Positions 42,970 through 54,696 of a DNA stretch of 64,000 nt are shown piece by piece; within the stretch, counting starts at the first letter, position 1; each line of letters starts with the position of its first letter. The stretch covers positions 2,666,001 through 2,730,000 of the forward strand of contig NZ_JAFBBS010000001.1 of the NCBI RefSeq assembly GCF_016907315.1, read 5' to 3'. The stretch comes from Microbacterium esteraromaticum. Lineage in GTDB: Bacteria; Actinomycetota; Actinomycetes; Actinomycetales; Microbacteriaceae. The translations under genes and the position numbers were made by a program. A model generated the notes under the pieces. It made no database searches and had not been told where the DNA came from. It was given only the letters and a program-made list of their open reading frames with translations.

Positions 42970-43566
42970 ATGATGTACGAGCACCTCGGGGCTCGGCCCC
43001 GCATCCACGACACCGCCGTCGTGGCGCCGACAGCCGTGATCTCGGGCGATGTCGAGATCGGACCCAGCTGCCAGGTGCTGCACGGCGCAGTGATCACCGC
43101 CGAGGGCGGCCCCATCACGCTCGGAGAGCACGTGATCGTGATGGAGAACGCGCTCATCCGGGCCACCGCGGCCAACGCCGTTCACATCGGCGATCACACA
43201 CTGGTGGGGACGCTCGCCAGCATCGCGGGCGCGATCGTCGGCGAGGAGGTGTTCCTCGCATCCGGCGCGCGCGTCTTCAACGGCGCGCTGATCGGACCGC
43301 GCTGCGAGGTGCGCGTCAACGCGATCGTGCAGCGCCGGGCCGTGCTGCCCGAGGGCAGCGTCGTGCCGATCGGCTGGGTCGCGGTCGGAGACCCGGTGCG
43401 GCTGCTCTCACCCGACCAGGCCGACGAGATCGCCGCCGCGATGCCCGACCTCGACTTCCCGGGGCACGTGTTCGGCGTCGACCGGGACACCCCCGACCTC
43501 ATGGTGCAGCTGACCGAGCGCTACGCGAGCTCGCTGGCGCGGCACGCAGGCGATCACCGGCTCTGA
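42970..43566 (+). CDS. Gamma-carbonic-anhydrase-fold hexapeptide protein lacking the zinc ligands
   Basis: A 198-residue left-handed beta-helix protein built of hexapeptide repeats (TAVISGDVEIGPSC, VFLASGARVFNGALIG), similar in layout to YrdA and other gamma carbonic anhydrases. Where those have GARTNIQDGSVLH and VTVGHKVMLHG, this protein reads EHVIVMENALIR and TLVGTLASIAG, so the three zinc His positions are occupied by Arg, Thr and Ile or neighbouring residues. Carbonic anhydrase activity is therefore unlikely. TAGTCT and 6 nt precede ATG 42970. It converges with gdhA. Confidence 0.8.
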   Translation: MMYEHLGARPRIHDTAVVAPTAVISGDVEIGPSCQVLHGAVITAEGGPITLGEHVIVMENALIRATAANAVHIGDHTLVGTLASIAGAIVGEEVFLASGARVFNGALIGPRCEVRVNAIVQRRAVLPEGSVVPIGWVAVGDPVRLLSPDQADEIAAAMPDLDFPGHVFGVDRDTPDLMVQLTERYASSLARHAGDHRL

Positions 43567-43596
43567 CCCGGGGTGACCCGGGCCAGAGCAATCGGG

Positions 43597-45027
<1,431 letters not shown>

Positions 45028-45096
45028 TCAGGCGGGAGCCTTCACCTTAGCTGGCGACCCGTGCCGTCTCCGACGAGAAGTCGCCGGGGGATGCTA

Positions 45097-47754
45097 TCAC
45101 CCGGTGTTCTGCAGGCCGGCGGCGACTCCACTGACCGAAAGCAGCAGCAGCCGCTGCAGATCGGGGTCGGTCTCGCCCTGGTTGTCGGAGCGCAGCGAGC
45201 GCAGTGCCCGCAGCTGCAGCAGCGAGAGGGCGTCGACGTAGGGTGTGCGCAGCTGCACGGCCCGCTGCAGCACGGGCTTGTTGCCGAGCAGCCGGTCGCC
45301 GCCCGTGAGGCGGATCACCCAGTCGCGCGTGAGAGCAAGCTCATCGAGCACGATCTTCGCCAGATCGTCCCTGTCGCCGAGCGAGAGGTATTCGCGGGCG
45401 ATGCGCTCGTCGGTCTTCGCCAGGCTCATCGCGACGTTGTCGACCATGGTGCGCAGCAGCGGCCAGTCGCGGTACGCCTCGATCAGCCTGGCCTCGTCGC
45501 CGACAGCCGCCAGTGCCGTGCCCAGACCGAACCACCCGGCGAGGTTGATGCGCGCCTGTGTCCATGCGAACACCCACGGGATGGCGCGCAGATCTTCGAG
45601 CGACTCGACGGAGAGCCCGCGGCGTGCCGGGCGCGAGCCGAGCGCGAGCAGACCGATCTCCTCCATCGGGGTGACGGTCGCGAACCACGGCGCGAAGCCG
45701 TCGGCGGCGACGAGCGAGAAGAACCGATCGCGAGAGGCGGCGTCCATGGTCTCGGCGACGTCGGCGAACCGCTCGGCCGCACCGCTGGTGCGCTGCTCGT
45801 TGCTGGGTGACGAGGCGAGCAGCGTCGCGGCGGCGACCTGGTCGATGTGCCGCATCGCGATCGCCGGCTCGCCGTAGCGCGCGAAGATCACCTCGCCCTG
45901 CTCGGTGAGCTTGAAGCGTCCGTCGACGGAGTGCGGCGGCTGCGCGAGGATCGCGGAGTTTGCGGGTCCGCCGCCACGGCCGAGGGCACCGCCGCGGCCG
46001 TGGAAGAGGGTGAGCCGGATGCCCGATTCCTTCGCCCACGAGGCGATCTGGCGCTGCGCCTCGTACAGGGCGAGGTTCGCGGCGACGGGGCCGACGTCCT
46101 TCGACGAGTCGGAGTAGCCGAGCATGACCTCGAGGCGGTCTCCGGTGGCGTCCAGCCGGGCGCGGAACTCGGGGAACTGCACGACCTCGGCGAGGATCGA
46201 GGGCGCCGCCTGCAGATCGGCGAAGGTCTCGAACAGGGGTACGACGTCGAGCACGGGCGCCTGGTCGCCGAGTGCGTATGCGGCGAGGCGATGCACGTTG
46301 GCGAGGTCCTGCGCCGACTGGGTGAACGAGACGACATAGCGGCCTGCGGCGCGAAGACCGTAGCGCTGCTGGATGTCGGCCACCGCGCGGAAGACGTCGA
46401 GCACCTCCTCCGTCTGCGCGCTGAGCTCTGCGCCGGCGTCCAGCTCTTCGAGAGCCTGACGGTGCACCTTCGAGTGCTGACGCACCTCGAGCTCGGTGAG
46501 GTGGAAGCCGTAGGTCTCCACCTGCCAGATCAGATGCTGCAGCCCGCCGAACGCGTGCCGGCGTGCGCCGGCCTCCGCCAGCGACGACTGCACGGCGCGC
46601 AGATCGGCGAGAAGCTGCTCCGGGGCGCCGAACGCGCCGGGCTGCTCGGTGCGGGTCGCGTGCACGCGGTGCACGAGAGCGAGCATCACGCGACGATGCG
46701 GCTCGGAGGGCGAGCGGGTGGCGATGTCGTCTGCCAGTTCGGGATGCTCGTCGGCGAAGCGCTGCCAGATCGCGCCGACCTCGGCGCTCGGCGGCGTGTC
46801 CTCGGCATCGAGCGTCAGCGTCCGTCCGATGCGATCGAGAGCGCGCTCAAGGCCGCGCAGCACGTGCTCGGATGCGATCGCGGCCGCCTCGCGGGTCACC
46901 GCAGCGGTGACGAAGGGGTTTCCGTCGCGGTCGCCGCCGACCCACGATCCGACGCGGACGAACGCGGGGACGACCGGGGCGCTCGCGCCTGATTCCGCGC
47001 CGCGCAGCGCGTCGTCGATGCGGCGATAGACGTGCGGGACGGTGCTGAAGAGCGTCTCGTCGAACACGCCCATCACCGTGCGCACCTCGTCGGTCGGCGT
47101 GGGCTTCTGGGCGCGCAGGGGAGCCGTGCGCCAGAGCGTGTCGATCTCCTCCAGCATCCGACGGTGCGCGCGCCGCTGGTCGGCCCCGCCCTCGCTGGCT
47201 GCATCGTGCTCGCTGAGCAGGTCGGAGAGCCTGCGGATGCTGCCAGACACGGCACGGCGGCGCGCCTCGGTGGGATGCGCGGTGAACACCGGGTGGAATC
47301 GCAGTTCGGCGAGGCGCTCGCGAGCGGCATCCTCCCCGATCTCCTCGGTCAGCTGCGCGAAGGCGGTCGCGACCGTGTCGGTCGAGCCTTCGCGCGGCTT
47401 GCCGGAGCGCTCGCGAAGGATGCGCACGCGCTGATGCTCCTCGGCGAGATTGACGAGGTGGAAGTAGCAGGTGAAGGCGCGCGCGACCTCGTCGGCACGC
47501 TCGATGCTGAAGGAGTCGGCGATCTCCGCCGCGCGGTCGAAAGCGTCGTCGTCGGCGTCGGATGCCTGGATCGTGGCCAGGCGCAGCCTCTCGACGTCCT
47601 CGAAGAGGCCGGGGGTTCCGGATTCGCGCAGAACCTGACCCAGCAGGCCGCCGAGCATCCGCACGTCCGCGCGCATGGCGTCGGGAATGCCGTGCGAGGC
47701 TTCGAATCGGGTGATGACGCGGATGGCTTCGGTGTTCGTGGGCTCTTGCGACAT
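45097..47754 (-). CDS. ppc: Phosphoenolpyruvate carboxylase
   Basis: An 885-residue PEP carboxylase. The catalytic His region VFTAHPTEARRR, LGYSDSSKD, and the Gly-rich active loop FHGRGGALGRGGGP are present. It makes oxaloacetate from PEP and bicarbonate, the anaplerotic counterpart of pckG. ATG 47754 follows TACCCT and 6 nt, a leaderless pattern; the open frame continues 444 codons upstream into the antisense of nhaA and is not coding there. It is divergent from nhaA across a 57-bp gap. Confidence 0.97.
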   Translation of the reverse strand: MSQEPTNTEAIRVITRFEASHGIPDAMRADVRMLGGLLGQVLRESGTPGLFEDVERLRLATIQASDADDDAFDRAAEIADSFSIERADEVARAFTCYFHLVNLAEEHQRVRILRERSGKPREGSTDTVATAFAQLTEEIGEDAARERLAELRFHPVFTAHPTEARRRAVSGSIRRLSDLLSEHDAASEGGADQRRAHRRMLEEIDTLWRTAPLRAQKPTPTDEVRTVMGVFDETLFSTVPHVYRRIDDALRGAESGASAPVVPAFVRVGSWVGGDRDGNPFVTAAVTREAAAIASEHVLRGLERALDRIGRTLTLDAEDTPPSAEVGAIWQRFADEHPELADDIATRSPSEPHRRVMLALVHRVHATRTEQPGAFGAPEQLLADLRAVQSSLAEAGARRHAFGGLQHLIWQVETYGFHLTELEVRQHSKVHRQALEELDAGAELSAQTEEVLDVFRAVADIQQRYGLRAAGRYVVSFTQSAQDLANVHRLAAYALGDQAPVLDVVPLFETFADLQAAPSILAEVVQFPEFRARLDATGDRLEVMLGYSDSSKDVGPVAANLALYEAQRQIASWAKESGIRLTLFHGRGGALGRGGGPANSAILAQPPHSVDGRFKLTEQGEVIFARYGEPAIAMRHIDQVAAATLLASSPSNEQRTSGAAERFADVAETMDAASRDRFFSLVAADGFAPWFATVTPMEEIGLLALGSRPARRGLSVESLEDLRAIPWVFAWTQARINLAGWFGLGTALAAVGDEARLIEAYRDWPLLRTMVDNVAMSLAKTDERIAREYLSLGDRDDLAKIVLDELALTRDWVIRLTGGDRLLGNKPVLQRAVQLRTPYVDALSLLQLRALRSLRSDNQGETDPDLQRLLLLSVSGVAAGLQNTG

Positions 47755-47811
47755 GCTTCGAGGGTAGACCGCCCCATCGCGTGCTCCGTCCCCTGTGACA
47801 GAGTGGAGGGG

Positions 47812-48987
<1,176 letters not shown>

Positions 48988-48991
48988 TGCG

Positions 48992-49636
48992 ATGACCGAT
49001 CCGCTGACGGAGACAGACGCGCTGCGCGCCGCCGCTGAGACCATGCGGCAGGTGCGCGAGCGATGCGTGTGGTCGCAGCGGATCACGCACCGCGACCTCG
49101 TGCCCTACCTGATCGAGGAGGCGCACGAGGTCATCGACGCCGTCGAGCGCGACGACAGGGCGGAGCTGCGAGAAGAGCTCGGCGACCTGCTGTGGCAGGT
49201 GCTGTTCCACTCGGCGGTCGCGGCACAGCATCCCTCCGCGCCGTTCGACATCGACGACGTGGCGCGCGGCCTGACCGAGAAGATGGTCCGCAGGCATCCG
49301 CATGTCTTCGCGGATGCCGTCGCGACGACGCCAGAAGAGGTGCTCGTGCACTGGAACGCGGCCAAGGCGGCGGAGAAGCGCGAGCGGACCAGCGTGCTCG
49401 ACGGCGTTCCGGCAGGCATGCCGGCTCTCGCCCGCGCGCAGAAGGTGCTGGGTCGCGCCTCGCAGGTCGTCGAGATGCCGGTGCCGGCGCCGGCACCCTC
49501 TTCCGAAGCAGAGCTCGGTGACGTCCTGCTCGCGCTGGTCGCGCAGGCGCGGGCGAGCGGGTGGGATGCCGAGCGCGCGCTGCGAGAGAGGCTTCGCGCG
49601 CTCGAAGACGAGGTCCGTGCCGCGGAGTCCGCCTGA
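48992..49636 (+). CDS. mazG: MazG nucleoside triphosphate pyrophosphohydrolase
   Basis: A 214-residue MazG-family protein. The metal-binding helix pair EEAHEVIDAVERDD and LREELGDLLWQVLFHSAVA matches the ExxE-12-28-ExxD motif, and ITEKMVRRHPHVF-like sequence follows. It hydrolyses NTPs to NMP and pyrophosphate, cleaning the nucleotide pool. Single-domain length is normal for actinobacterial MazG. The C-terminal part ends in a second helical segment. It follows nhaA by 4 nt. Confidence 0.92.
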   Translation: MTDPLTETDALRAAAETMRQVRERCVWSQRITHRDLVPYLIEEAHEVIDAVERDDRAELREELGDLLWQVLFHSAVAAQHPSAPFDIDDVARGLTEKMVRRHPHVFADAVATTPEEVLVHWNAAKAAEKRERTSVLDGVPAGMPALARAQKVLGRASQVVEMPVPAPAPSSEAELGDVLLALVAQARASGWDAERALRERLRALEDEVRAAESA

Positions 49637-49647
49637 CCGTCTCGGTC

Positions 49648-49701
49648 GAGAGGTCGAAAAGGCACCGGAGAGCGCCTGCAGCGGTGCTCTTCTGACCTCT
49701 C
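49648..49701 (+). terminator. Long imperfect inverted repeat after mazG, possible terminator
   Basis: GAGAGGTC (49648-49655) pairs with GACCTCTC (49694-49701), and CACCG (49663-49667) pairs with CGGTG (49682-49686) in the same stem; four mismatches lie between. Loop about 14 nt. There is no T-run, so termination is only a possibility. It separates nhaA-mazG from hisS. Confidence 0.45.
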
Positions 49702-49760
49702 GGGCGCGTCTCCGCTTCGGGCGAGAAACGCACCCGTGCGCGACCTGGAAAGATGGACGG

Positions 49761-51044
49761 GTGGCAAACGTGAACCCGCCGCGCGGCATGCGCGACTTCC
49801 TCCCCGCTGACAAGGCCCGTCGCGAGCGCGTGCTCGCCGTCATTCGCGAGCGCTATCGCGCGCACGGCTTCGATGAGATCGAGACGCCGGTGGTCGAGGA
49901 GCACGGGCGCCTGCACGCGGGCATCGGCGGAGACAACGAGAAGCTCTCGTACAGCATCCTGCGCCGCGGGCTCGATGCCGACGGCATCCGTGCTGCGGCG
50001 GACGACCCGGCCGCGCTGAGCGATCTCGGCCTTCGCTACGACCTGACCGTTCCGCTGGCGCGCTTCTACGCGACCAATCGAGGTCAGCTGCCGACGGTGT
50101 TCCGCTCGATCCAGATCGGTCCGGTCTGGCGCGCCGAGCGCCCGCAGAAGGGGCGCTACCGCCAGTTCGTGCAGTGCGACATCGACATCATGGGCGACGA
50201 GAGCGCCCGCGCCGAGGCCGAGCTCATCGTCGCCTCGCTCGACACGATCGACGCGCTGGGCCTCGAAGGCGGCATGGTGCGGGTCAACGACCGCCGGGCG
50301 CTGGACTGGATGCTCGACAGCTTCGGCTTCACCGAAGACGAGCGCCCTGGCGTGCTGATCACGATCGACAAGCTCGACAAGGTCGGCCCGTCCGGCGTCG
50401 CCGCCGAACTGCGCGAGCGCGGCGTCACGGCATCCGCGGTCGACGCGTTCGAGGCGTTCCTCACTCGTCCGCAGACCATGGAGTACAACCCCTACGGTGA
50501 GCGGCAGATCCGCAAGGCGCTGCCGGACGGGGCGCCCGACGAGATCGTCGCCCACCTCGTCTCGCTCGGTGACGCGGTCAGCGCCGCGCGTCCGGATGCC
50601 GGTGAGCCGCCCCTCGTCTACGACCCGTTCCTCGTCCGCGGCATGGGTTACTACACGGGCACGATCTTCGAGCTCGCGCACCCCTCCGTCGGCTACTCGC
50701 TCGGTGGCGGAGGTCGCTACGACGGAATGATCGGCCGCTTCCTCGGCCAGCAGGTGCCTGCGGTCGGGTTCTCGATCGGCTTCGAGCGCATCGTCGACCT
50801 GGTCGCAGAGCACGAGGCCGAGCAGGCTCTGGCGGTCGTGCTCGTGCACGACGCCGACGTACCGGTCGCCGAGCTGCTCGCGCACAAGACGGCGCTGCTC
50901 GGAGCCGGCGTCGCACGCGTGCGTCTCGAGCGTCGTGCGAAGAACATGAAGGCGCTTCTCGAACGCTCGGCCGCAGACGGATACACGGGCTTCGTCTCGG
51001 TGCGCACCGGCGAGGCGCTCGGCGAGGTCAAGCCGCTCGCCTGA
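49761..51044 (+). CDS. hisS: Histidyl-tRNA synthetase
   Basis: A 427-residue class II synthetase. PPRGMRDFLPADKARRERV at the N-terminus, LRYDLTVPLARF (motif 2 region), QIGPVWRAERPQKGRYRQFVQCD and the motif 3 region PAVGFSIGFERI are visible, with a His-specific segment GMGYYTGTIFEL. It charges tRNA-His. GTG 49761 follows AAAGAT and 6 nt (GGACGG), the leaderless pattern; GTG 49770 is a weaker alternative. Confidence 0.97.
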   Translation: MANVNPPRGMRDFLPADKARRERVLAVIRERYRAHGFDEIETPVVEEHGRLHAGIGGDNEKLSYSILRRGLDADGIRAAADDPAALSDLGLRYDLTVPLARFYATNRGQLPTVFRSIQIGPVWRAERPQKGRYRQFVQCDIDIMGDESARAEAELIVASLDTIDALGLEGGMVRVNDRRALDWMLDSFGFTEDERPGVLITIDKLDKVGPSGVAAELRERGVTASAVDAFEAFLTRPQTMEYNPYGERQIRKALPDGAPDEIVAHLVSLGDAVSAARPDAGEPPLVYDPFLVRGMGYYTGTIFELAHPSVGYSLGGGGRYDGMIGRFLGQQVPAVGFSIGFERIVDLVAEHEAEQALAVVLVHDADVPVAELLAHKTALLGAGVARVRLERRAKNMKALLERSAADGYTGFVSVRTGEALGEVKPLA

Positions 51045-51120
51045 CCCCGCACCCTCGGGCCGCGAGGCAGGCCAGCGGGATGTTCACGCGGCGTTCACGC
51101 CGACCGGCTGGGATCGGCAT

Positions 51121-51915
51121 ATGAACAGCGTCCGCTCTGTGGTCGTGCCCGTCGTCTTCTTCGTGGCGGCGGCGTTCGGCATCCGCCTCGGTCTCGCTCG
51201 TCAGGCGGCCATCGCCCGCCGCCGCATCGGCAAGCCGCTGGGAGAGGATGCCCTGGACGCCGAGCGCGTCTGGCGGCGCAAGCTGCCCGGCGACGCGGTG
51301 CGGCTGCTGATGGTGGGCGATTCGCTGGCCGCCGGTCTCGGTGCCACCAAGCCAAAGGAGACGCTGGGCGGACGCCTGGCTCGGGCACTGGCGAAGCAGA
51401 TCGGTGCGCCGGTGGTGCTGCGCTCCGTGGCGGTCGTGGGCTCGGAGTCGTCCGACCTGGCCGCTCAGCTCGAGACCCTCACCCACGAAGACGAGGTGGA
51501 TGTCGCGGTGATCGTGGTCGGCGGAAACGACGTCACGCACCGTATCTCTGCCGTCGATTCCGCCCGGCACCTGACCGAGGCCATCATCCGGCTGCACGAG
51601 CGCGGCGCGCGCGTCGTGGTGGGCACCTGCCCCGACCTCGGAGCGCTGCGCCCGGTGCCGCAGCCGCTGCGCGGATTGGCCTCGCGCCTCTCTCGGCGGC
51701 TCGCCGACGTGCAGGCCGAAGCCGCCGAGCGTTCGGGTGCGGCGCACGTCTCACTCCGGCGCACGGTCGGCCCGCTGTTCTTCGACGAGCCCGAGCAGAT
51801 GTTCAGCCTGGACCGGTTCCATCCGAGCGCTCTGGGTTATCGGCGCACTGCAGACGCTCTGCTTCCGGCCGTCGTCGCCGCGCTCGGCGAACGCCGACGC
51901 GTCAGCGTGCGGTGA
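51121..51915 (+). CDS. SGNH/GDSL-family hydrolase, membrane-anchored
   Basis: A 264-residue protein with an N-terminal hydrophobic segment (about 4-22, signal anchor) and an SGNH hydrolase domain: block I MVGDSLAAGLG (Ser), block III VIVVGGNDVTH (Gly-Asn), block V DRFHPSALGY (Asp-x-x-His). Such enzymes are esterases, lipases or cell-wall deacylases. The start follows TGGGAT and 6 nt. Its 3' end overlaps the convergent permease gene by 14 nt. The substrate is unknown, but an extracytoplasmic location is likely. Confidence 0.87.
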   Translation: MNSVRSVVVPVVFFVAAAFGIRLGLARQAAIARRRIGKPLGEDALDAERVWRRKLPGDAVRLLMVGDSLAAGLGATKPKETLGGRLARALAKQIGAPVVLRSVAVVGSESSDLAAQLETLTHEDEVDVAVIVVGGNDVTHRISAVDSARHLTEAIIRLHERGARVVVGTCPDLGALRPVPQPLRGLASRLSRRLADVQAEAAERSGAAHVSLRRTVGPLFFDEPEQMFSLDRFHPSALGYRRTADALLPAVVAALGERRRVSVR

Positions 51916-53131
51916 CGCGCAGCCGCAGCATCCGGTAGCCCACGCCGGCCAGCACCACGCCCGTGCCGATCAGCGAGGCCACGACCGGCAGGGTCGAGAC
52001 CAGCACGAGGCATCCGATCGCGCCGATCACCTGCAGCGAGCGAGGGTAGCGCCGCACGTCCGCCTGCTGACGGAAGGCCGCCGCGTTCGCGATCAGGTAG
52101 TACAGCAGCACCCCGAACGACGAGAAGCCGATCGCGCCGCGCAGGTCGGCGAGCACCACGATGCCGATCACGATCATCGCCACGACGATCTCCGCCCGCT
52201 GCGGCACCTGCCAGCGCGGGTCGATCACGGCGAGGAACCGAGGCAGATCCGATTCGCGCGCCATCGCCAGAGTCGTGCGGCCGATGCCGGTGATCAGCGC
52301 GAGCAGGGCGCCCAGCGATGCCGTCGCACCCGCGACGCGCACCACAGGTTCTGTCCAGCCCCAGCCTGCGACGGCGGCGACGTCGGCGAGCGGGTGCGCG
52401 CTGCCGATGGCATCCGCCCCCAGAGTCAGCATGACGGCCAGGGCGACGAGCACGTACACGACGACGGCGCCGCCGAGGGCGAGCACGATCGCGCGGGGGA
52501 TGGTCCGTGCCGGGTCGACGACCTCCTCGCCCATGGTCGCGATCCGCGCGTAGCCGGCGAAGGCGAAGAACAGCAGCCCGGCGCCCTGCAGCACGCCGTA
52601 CGCGGTCGCGTCGGGCAGGGGAGCAGGTGCGGCAGCGGGTGCGGCAGCGAACGCGGATGCCGTGACAGCGGCGAGCCCGAGCAGCGAGATCGCCACGAGG
52701 ATGCGCGTGAGAAGCGCTGTTCGCGTGACGCCGAAGCAGTTGACGGTGGCGAGGGCGGCGACGGCGAGCACGGCGACGGTCGTGCGCCAGCCCTCGGGAG
52801 CGGCGTACGCCGCGAACGTCATGGCCATTGCGGCGCAGCTGGCGATCTTGCCGATCACGAAGCACCACCCCGCGATGAAACCCGACCATGGCCCGATCTC
52901 GGCTCGTGCGTAGGCGTAGGTGCCGCCGGCGACCGGATGCACGGTCGCCAGCTGCGCGGAGGAGGTGGCGTTGCAGAACGCGACCAGCGCCGCGATGCCC
53001 AGCGCGACGAGGATGCCCGATCCGGCGACGCCGAGTGCTGGGGACCACACGGCGAACACGCCGGCTCCGATCATCGATCCGAGTCCGATCGCGACGGCGT
53101 CGGTGAGGCTCAGGCGGCGGGCGAGGGGCAT
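51902..53131 (-). CDS. APC-family amino acid permease
   Basis: A 409-residue permease with about 11-12 helices. The first helix has AIGLGSMIGAGVFAVWSPAL, the APC-family signature with its unwound Gly-rich centre, followed by TSSAQLATVHPVAGGTYAYARAEIGPW and FAGYARIATMGEEVVDPARTIPRA. It probably imports an amino acid or polyamine. CAGCAT and 6 nt precede ATG 53131. No regulator or enzyme beside it identifies the substrate. Confidence 0.88.
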   Translation of the reverse strand: MPLARRLSLTDAVAIGLGSMIGAGVFAVWSPALGVAGSGILVALGIAALVAFCNATSSAQLATVHPVAGGTYAYARAEIGPWSGFIAGWCFVIGKIASCAAMAMTFAAYAAPEGWRTTVAVLAVAALATVNCFGVTRTALLTRILVAISLLGLAAVTASAFAAAPAAAPAPLPDATAYGVLQGAGLLFFAFAGYARIATMGEEVVDPARTIPRAIVLALGGAVVVYVLVALAVMLTLGADAIGSAHPLADVAAVAGWGWTEPVVRVAGATASLGALLALITGIGRTTLAMARESDLPRFLAVIDPRWQVPQRAEIVVAMIVIGIVVLADLRGAIGFSSFGVLLYYLIANAAAFRQQADVRRYPRSLQVIGAIGCLVLVSTLPVVASLIGTGVVLAGVGYRMLRLRVTAR

Positions 53132-53240
53132 CCGTCCATGCTGGCACCCGACGGTGAACGGCGGGTGACGCGGCGCGCCGTGCGGTCGAGGGTCGCCCGG
53201 TGCAGACCGGCCGGGCGGTCAGCAGGCGATGACCACTCCA

Positions 53241-53279
53241 TTGATCTAGTTGCGATAGTTGATCTAGTTTGATTAGAAT
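53241..53279 (+). promoter_or_regulatory. GntR-gene promoter with direct repeats
   Basis: TTGATCTAGTT occurs at 53241-53251 and again at 53259-53269, an 18-bp period. TTGCGA (53250-53255), 18 bp and TAGAAT (53274-53279) form a good promoter, with the repeats covering the -35 and spacer. The tract is far more A+T-rich than its surroundings. The repeats are candidate operators for the GntR protein encoded immediately downstream. Confidence 0.6.
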
Positions 53280-53299
53280 AAGTGTCATTGGAGGTAGAG

Positions 53300-53650
53300 A
53301 TGCTCATCAGAGTCGACCCGGACAGCCCTCGCCCGCTGTTCGAGCAGATCGCGGCGTCAGTCCGCGGCGAAGTACTTGCCGGACGGATCGGGCCGGGTGA
53401 CCGGCTGCCGGCTGCGCGCGATCTCGCGGAGGCCGTCGAGGTCAACGTGCACACGGCGCTCCGCGCCTATCAGGAACTGCGAGACGAGGGGCTCGTCGAG
53501 CTGAGACGGGGCCGCGGAGCCGTGATCTCGGCCTCAGCGGCGCCCCTAGCCGACCTCGCCGAAGAGATCGCCGCGCTCGTGCGACGCGGAGCCGAACTCG
53601 GCGTTACCCCCACCACCCTCGCCGCTTTGATCAAGGAGATGAGTTCATGA
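53300..53650 (+). CDS. GntR-family regulator, YtrA subfamily
   Basis: A 116-residue protein with a winged-helix domain (RPLFEQIAASVRGEVLAGRIGPGDRLPAARDLAEAVEVNVHTALRAYQELRDEGLVELRRGRGAVIS) and a short C-terminal tail instead of an effector domain, which defines the YtrA subgroup that usually controls an adjacent transporter or membrane protein. GGAGG 5 nt before ATG 53300 decides the start over a GTG at 53282. It overlaps the DUF1648 gene (ATGA), so it probably represses its own operon. Confidence 0.88.
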   Translation: MLIRVDPDSPRPLFEQIAASVRGEVLAGRIGPGDRLPAARDLAEAVEVNVHTALRAYQELRDEGLVELRRGRGAVISASAAPLADLAEEIAALVRRGAELGVTPTTLAALIKEMSS

Positions 53651-54684
53651 CCTCGCCTGCCCTCGACCCCGCCACGCAGCCCGAAGCCGCAGCCGAGGTG
53701 CGTCGCGCCCGGCGTGCACTGATCGTCGTCGGACTGATCATCCCCGCCGTTCTCACCGCGGCGGCCGTCGCCCTCGTCGCCCTGTGGATGCCCGAACTGC
53801 CCGACCCTGCAGCCATGCACTGGGGCGCCGATGGGGTCGACGGCTTCGCCCCGCCGGCCGCATATCTCTGGCTCGCCTCGGTTCTCGGACTCGGCCTGCC
53901 GCTGCTTCTTGTGACGGCCACCCTGTCGATGGCGCGCACGCAGTGGGGTGTGACGGCGCGTTTCCTCGGCGCTCTCGCGCTCGGTCTCTCCGGCTTCAGC
54001 GCAGTGATCGCCGCCGGGTCCGTGTGGATGCAGCGTGGCCTCGCAGACGCCGCGGCGGCGACGAATGTGCTCCCCGTCATGATCGGAGCGTTCTGCGCGC
54101 TGCTCGTGCTGTCCGCCGTGGGCTGGGTGCTGCAGCCTGATGTCGCGGCCACGCCGGCGCTGACGCTGAAGACCGCCCACCTGAGGTCGATCGCGGCGGG
54201 TGAGCGGGTGGTCTGGATGGGCACGGCGACCATGGCGCGCCCCGCTGTGCTCGTGATCGGACTGGCCGGCGTGATGCTGATCGGGGTGACATGGGTGATG
54301 CTGCTGCAGGCGCCCGACAAGGTCTGGATCCCCCTGCTCGTGCTGGTCGTAGTGGGAATCGCCCTCGCGGCGACGGCATCGTTCCGGGTGCGCGCGGGCG
54401 CAGATGGGCTGACCGTGCGCTCGCAGCTCGGCGCGCCACGGCTGCACGTGCCGCTCGAGGAGATCACCTCGGTGCGCGCGATCGAATGCCACCCGTTCGC
54501 GGAGTTCGGCGGCGTGGGCTGGCGCGTCGCGCTCGACGGCCGCACCGGCGTCGTCCTGCGCAGCGGACCGGCGATCGAGGTCGGACGCCGAGGCAAGGGC
54601 GCGGTGGTCGTGACCGTCGACGGCGCCGAGACCGCCGCCGCGACCCTGCAGGCGCACCTCGAGCACAGGGGTGCGGCTCGCTGA
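53647..54684 (+). CDS. DUF1648-domain membrane protein
   Basis: A 345-residue protein with about six hydrophobic segments. Near the N-terminus ELPDPAAMHWGADGVDGFAPP matches the HW-x-x-G-x-x-DG pattern of DUF1648; the C-terminal part (about 235-345) is a soluble beta-rich domain with ASFRVRAGADGLTVRSQLG and VPLEEITSVRAIE, resembling a PH-like bacterial domain. It is translationally coupled to the YtrA-type regulator, an arrangement common for DUF1648 genes and for envelope-stress systems. Function unknown. Confidence 0.8.
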   Translation: MTSPALDPATQPEAAAEVRRARRALIVVGLIIPAVLTAAAVALVALWMPELPDPAAMHWGADGVDGFAPPAAYLWLASVLGLGLPLLLVTATLSMARTQWGVTARFLGALALGLSGFSAVIAAGSVWMQRGLADAAAATNVLPVMIGAFCALLVLSAVGWVLQPDVAATPALTLKTAHLRSIAAGERVVWMGTATMARPAVLVIGLAGVMLIGVTWVMLLQAPDKVWIPLLVLVVVGIALAATASFRVRAGADGLTVRSQLGAPRLHVPLEEITSVRAIECHPFAEFGGVGWRVALDGRTGVVLRSGPAIEVGRRGKGAVVVTVDGAETAAATLQAHLEHRGAAR

Positions 54685-54696
54685 CACCGCATCGCC

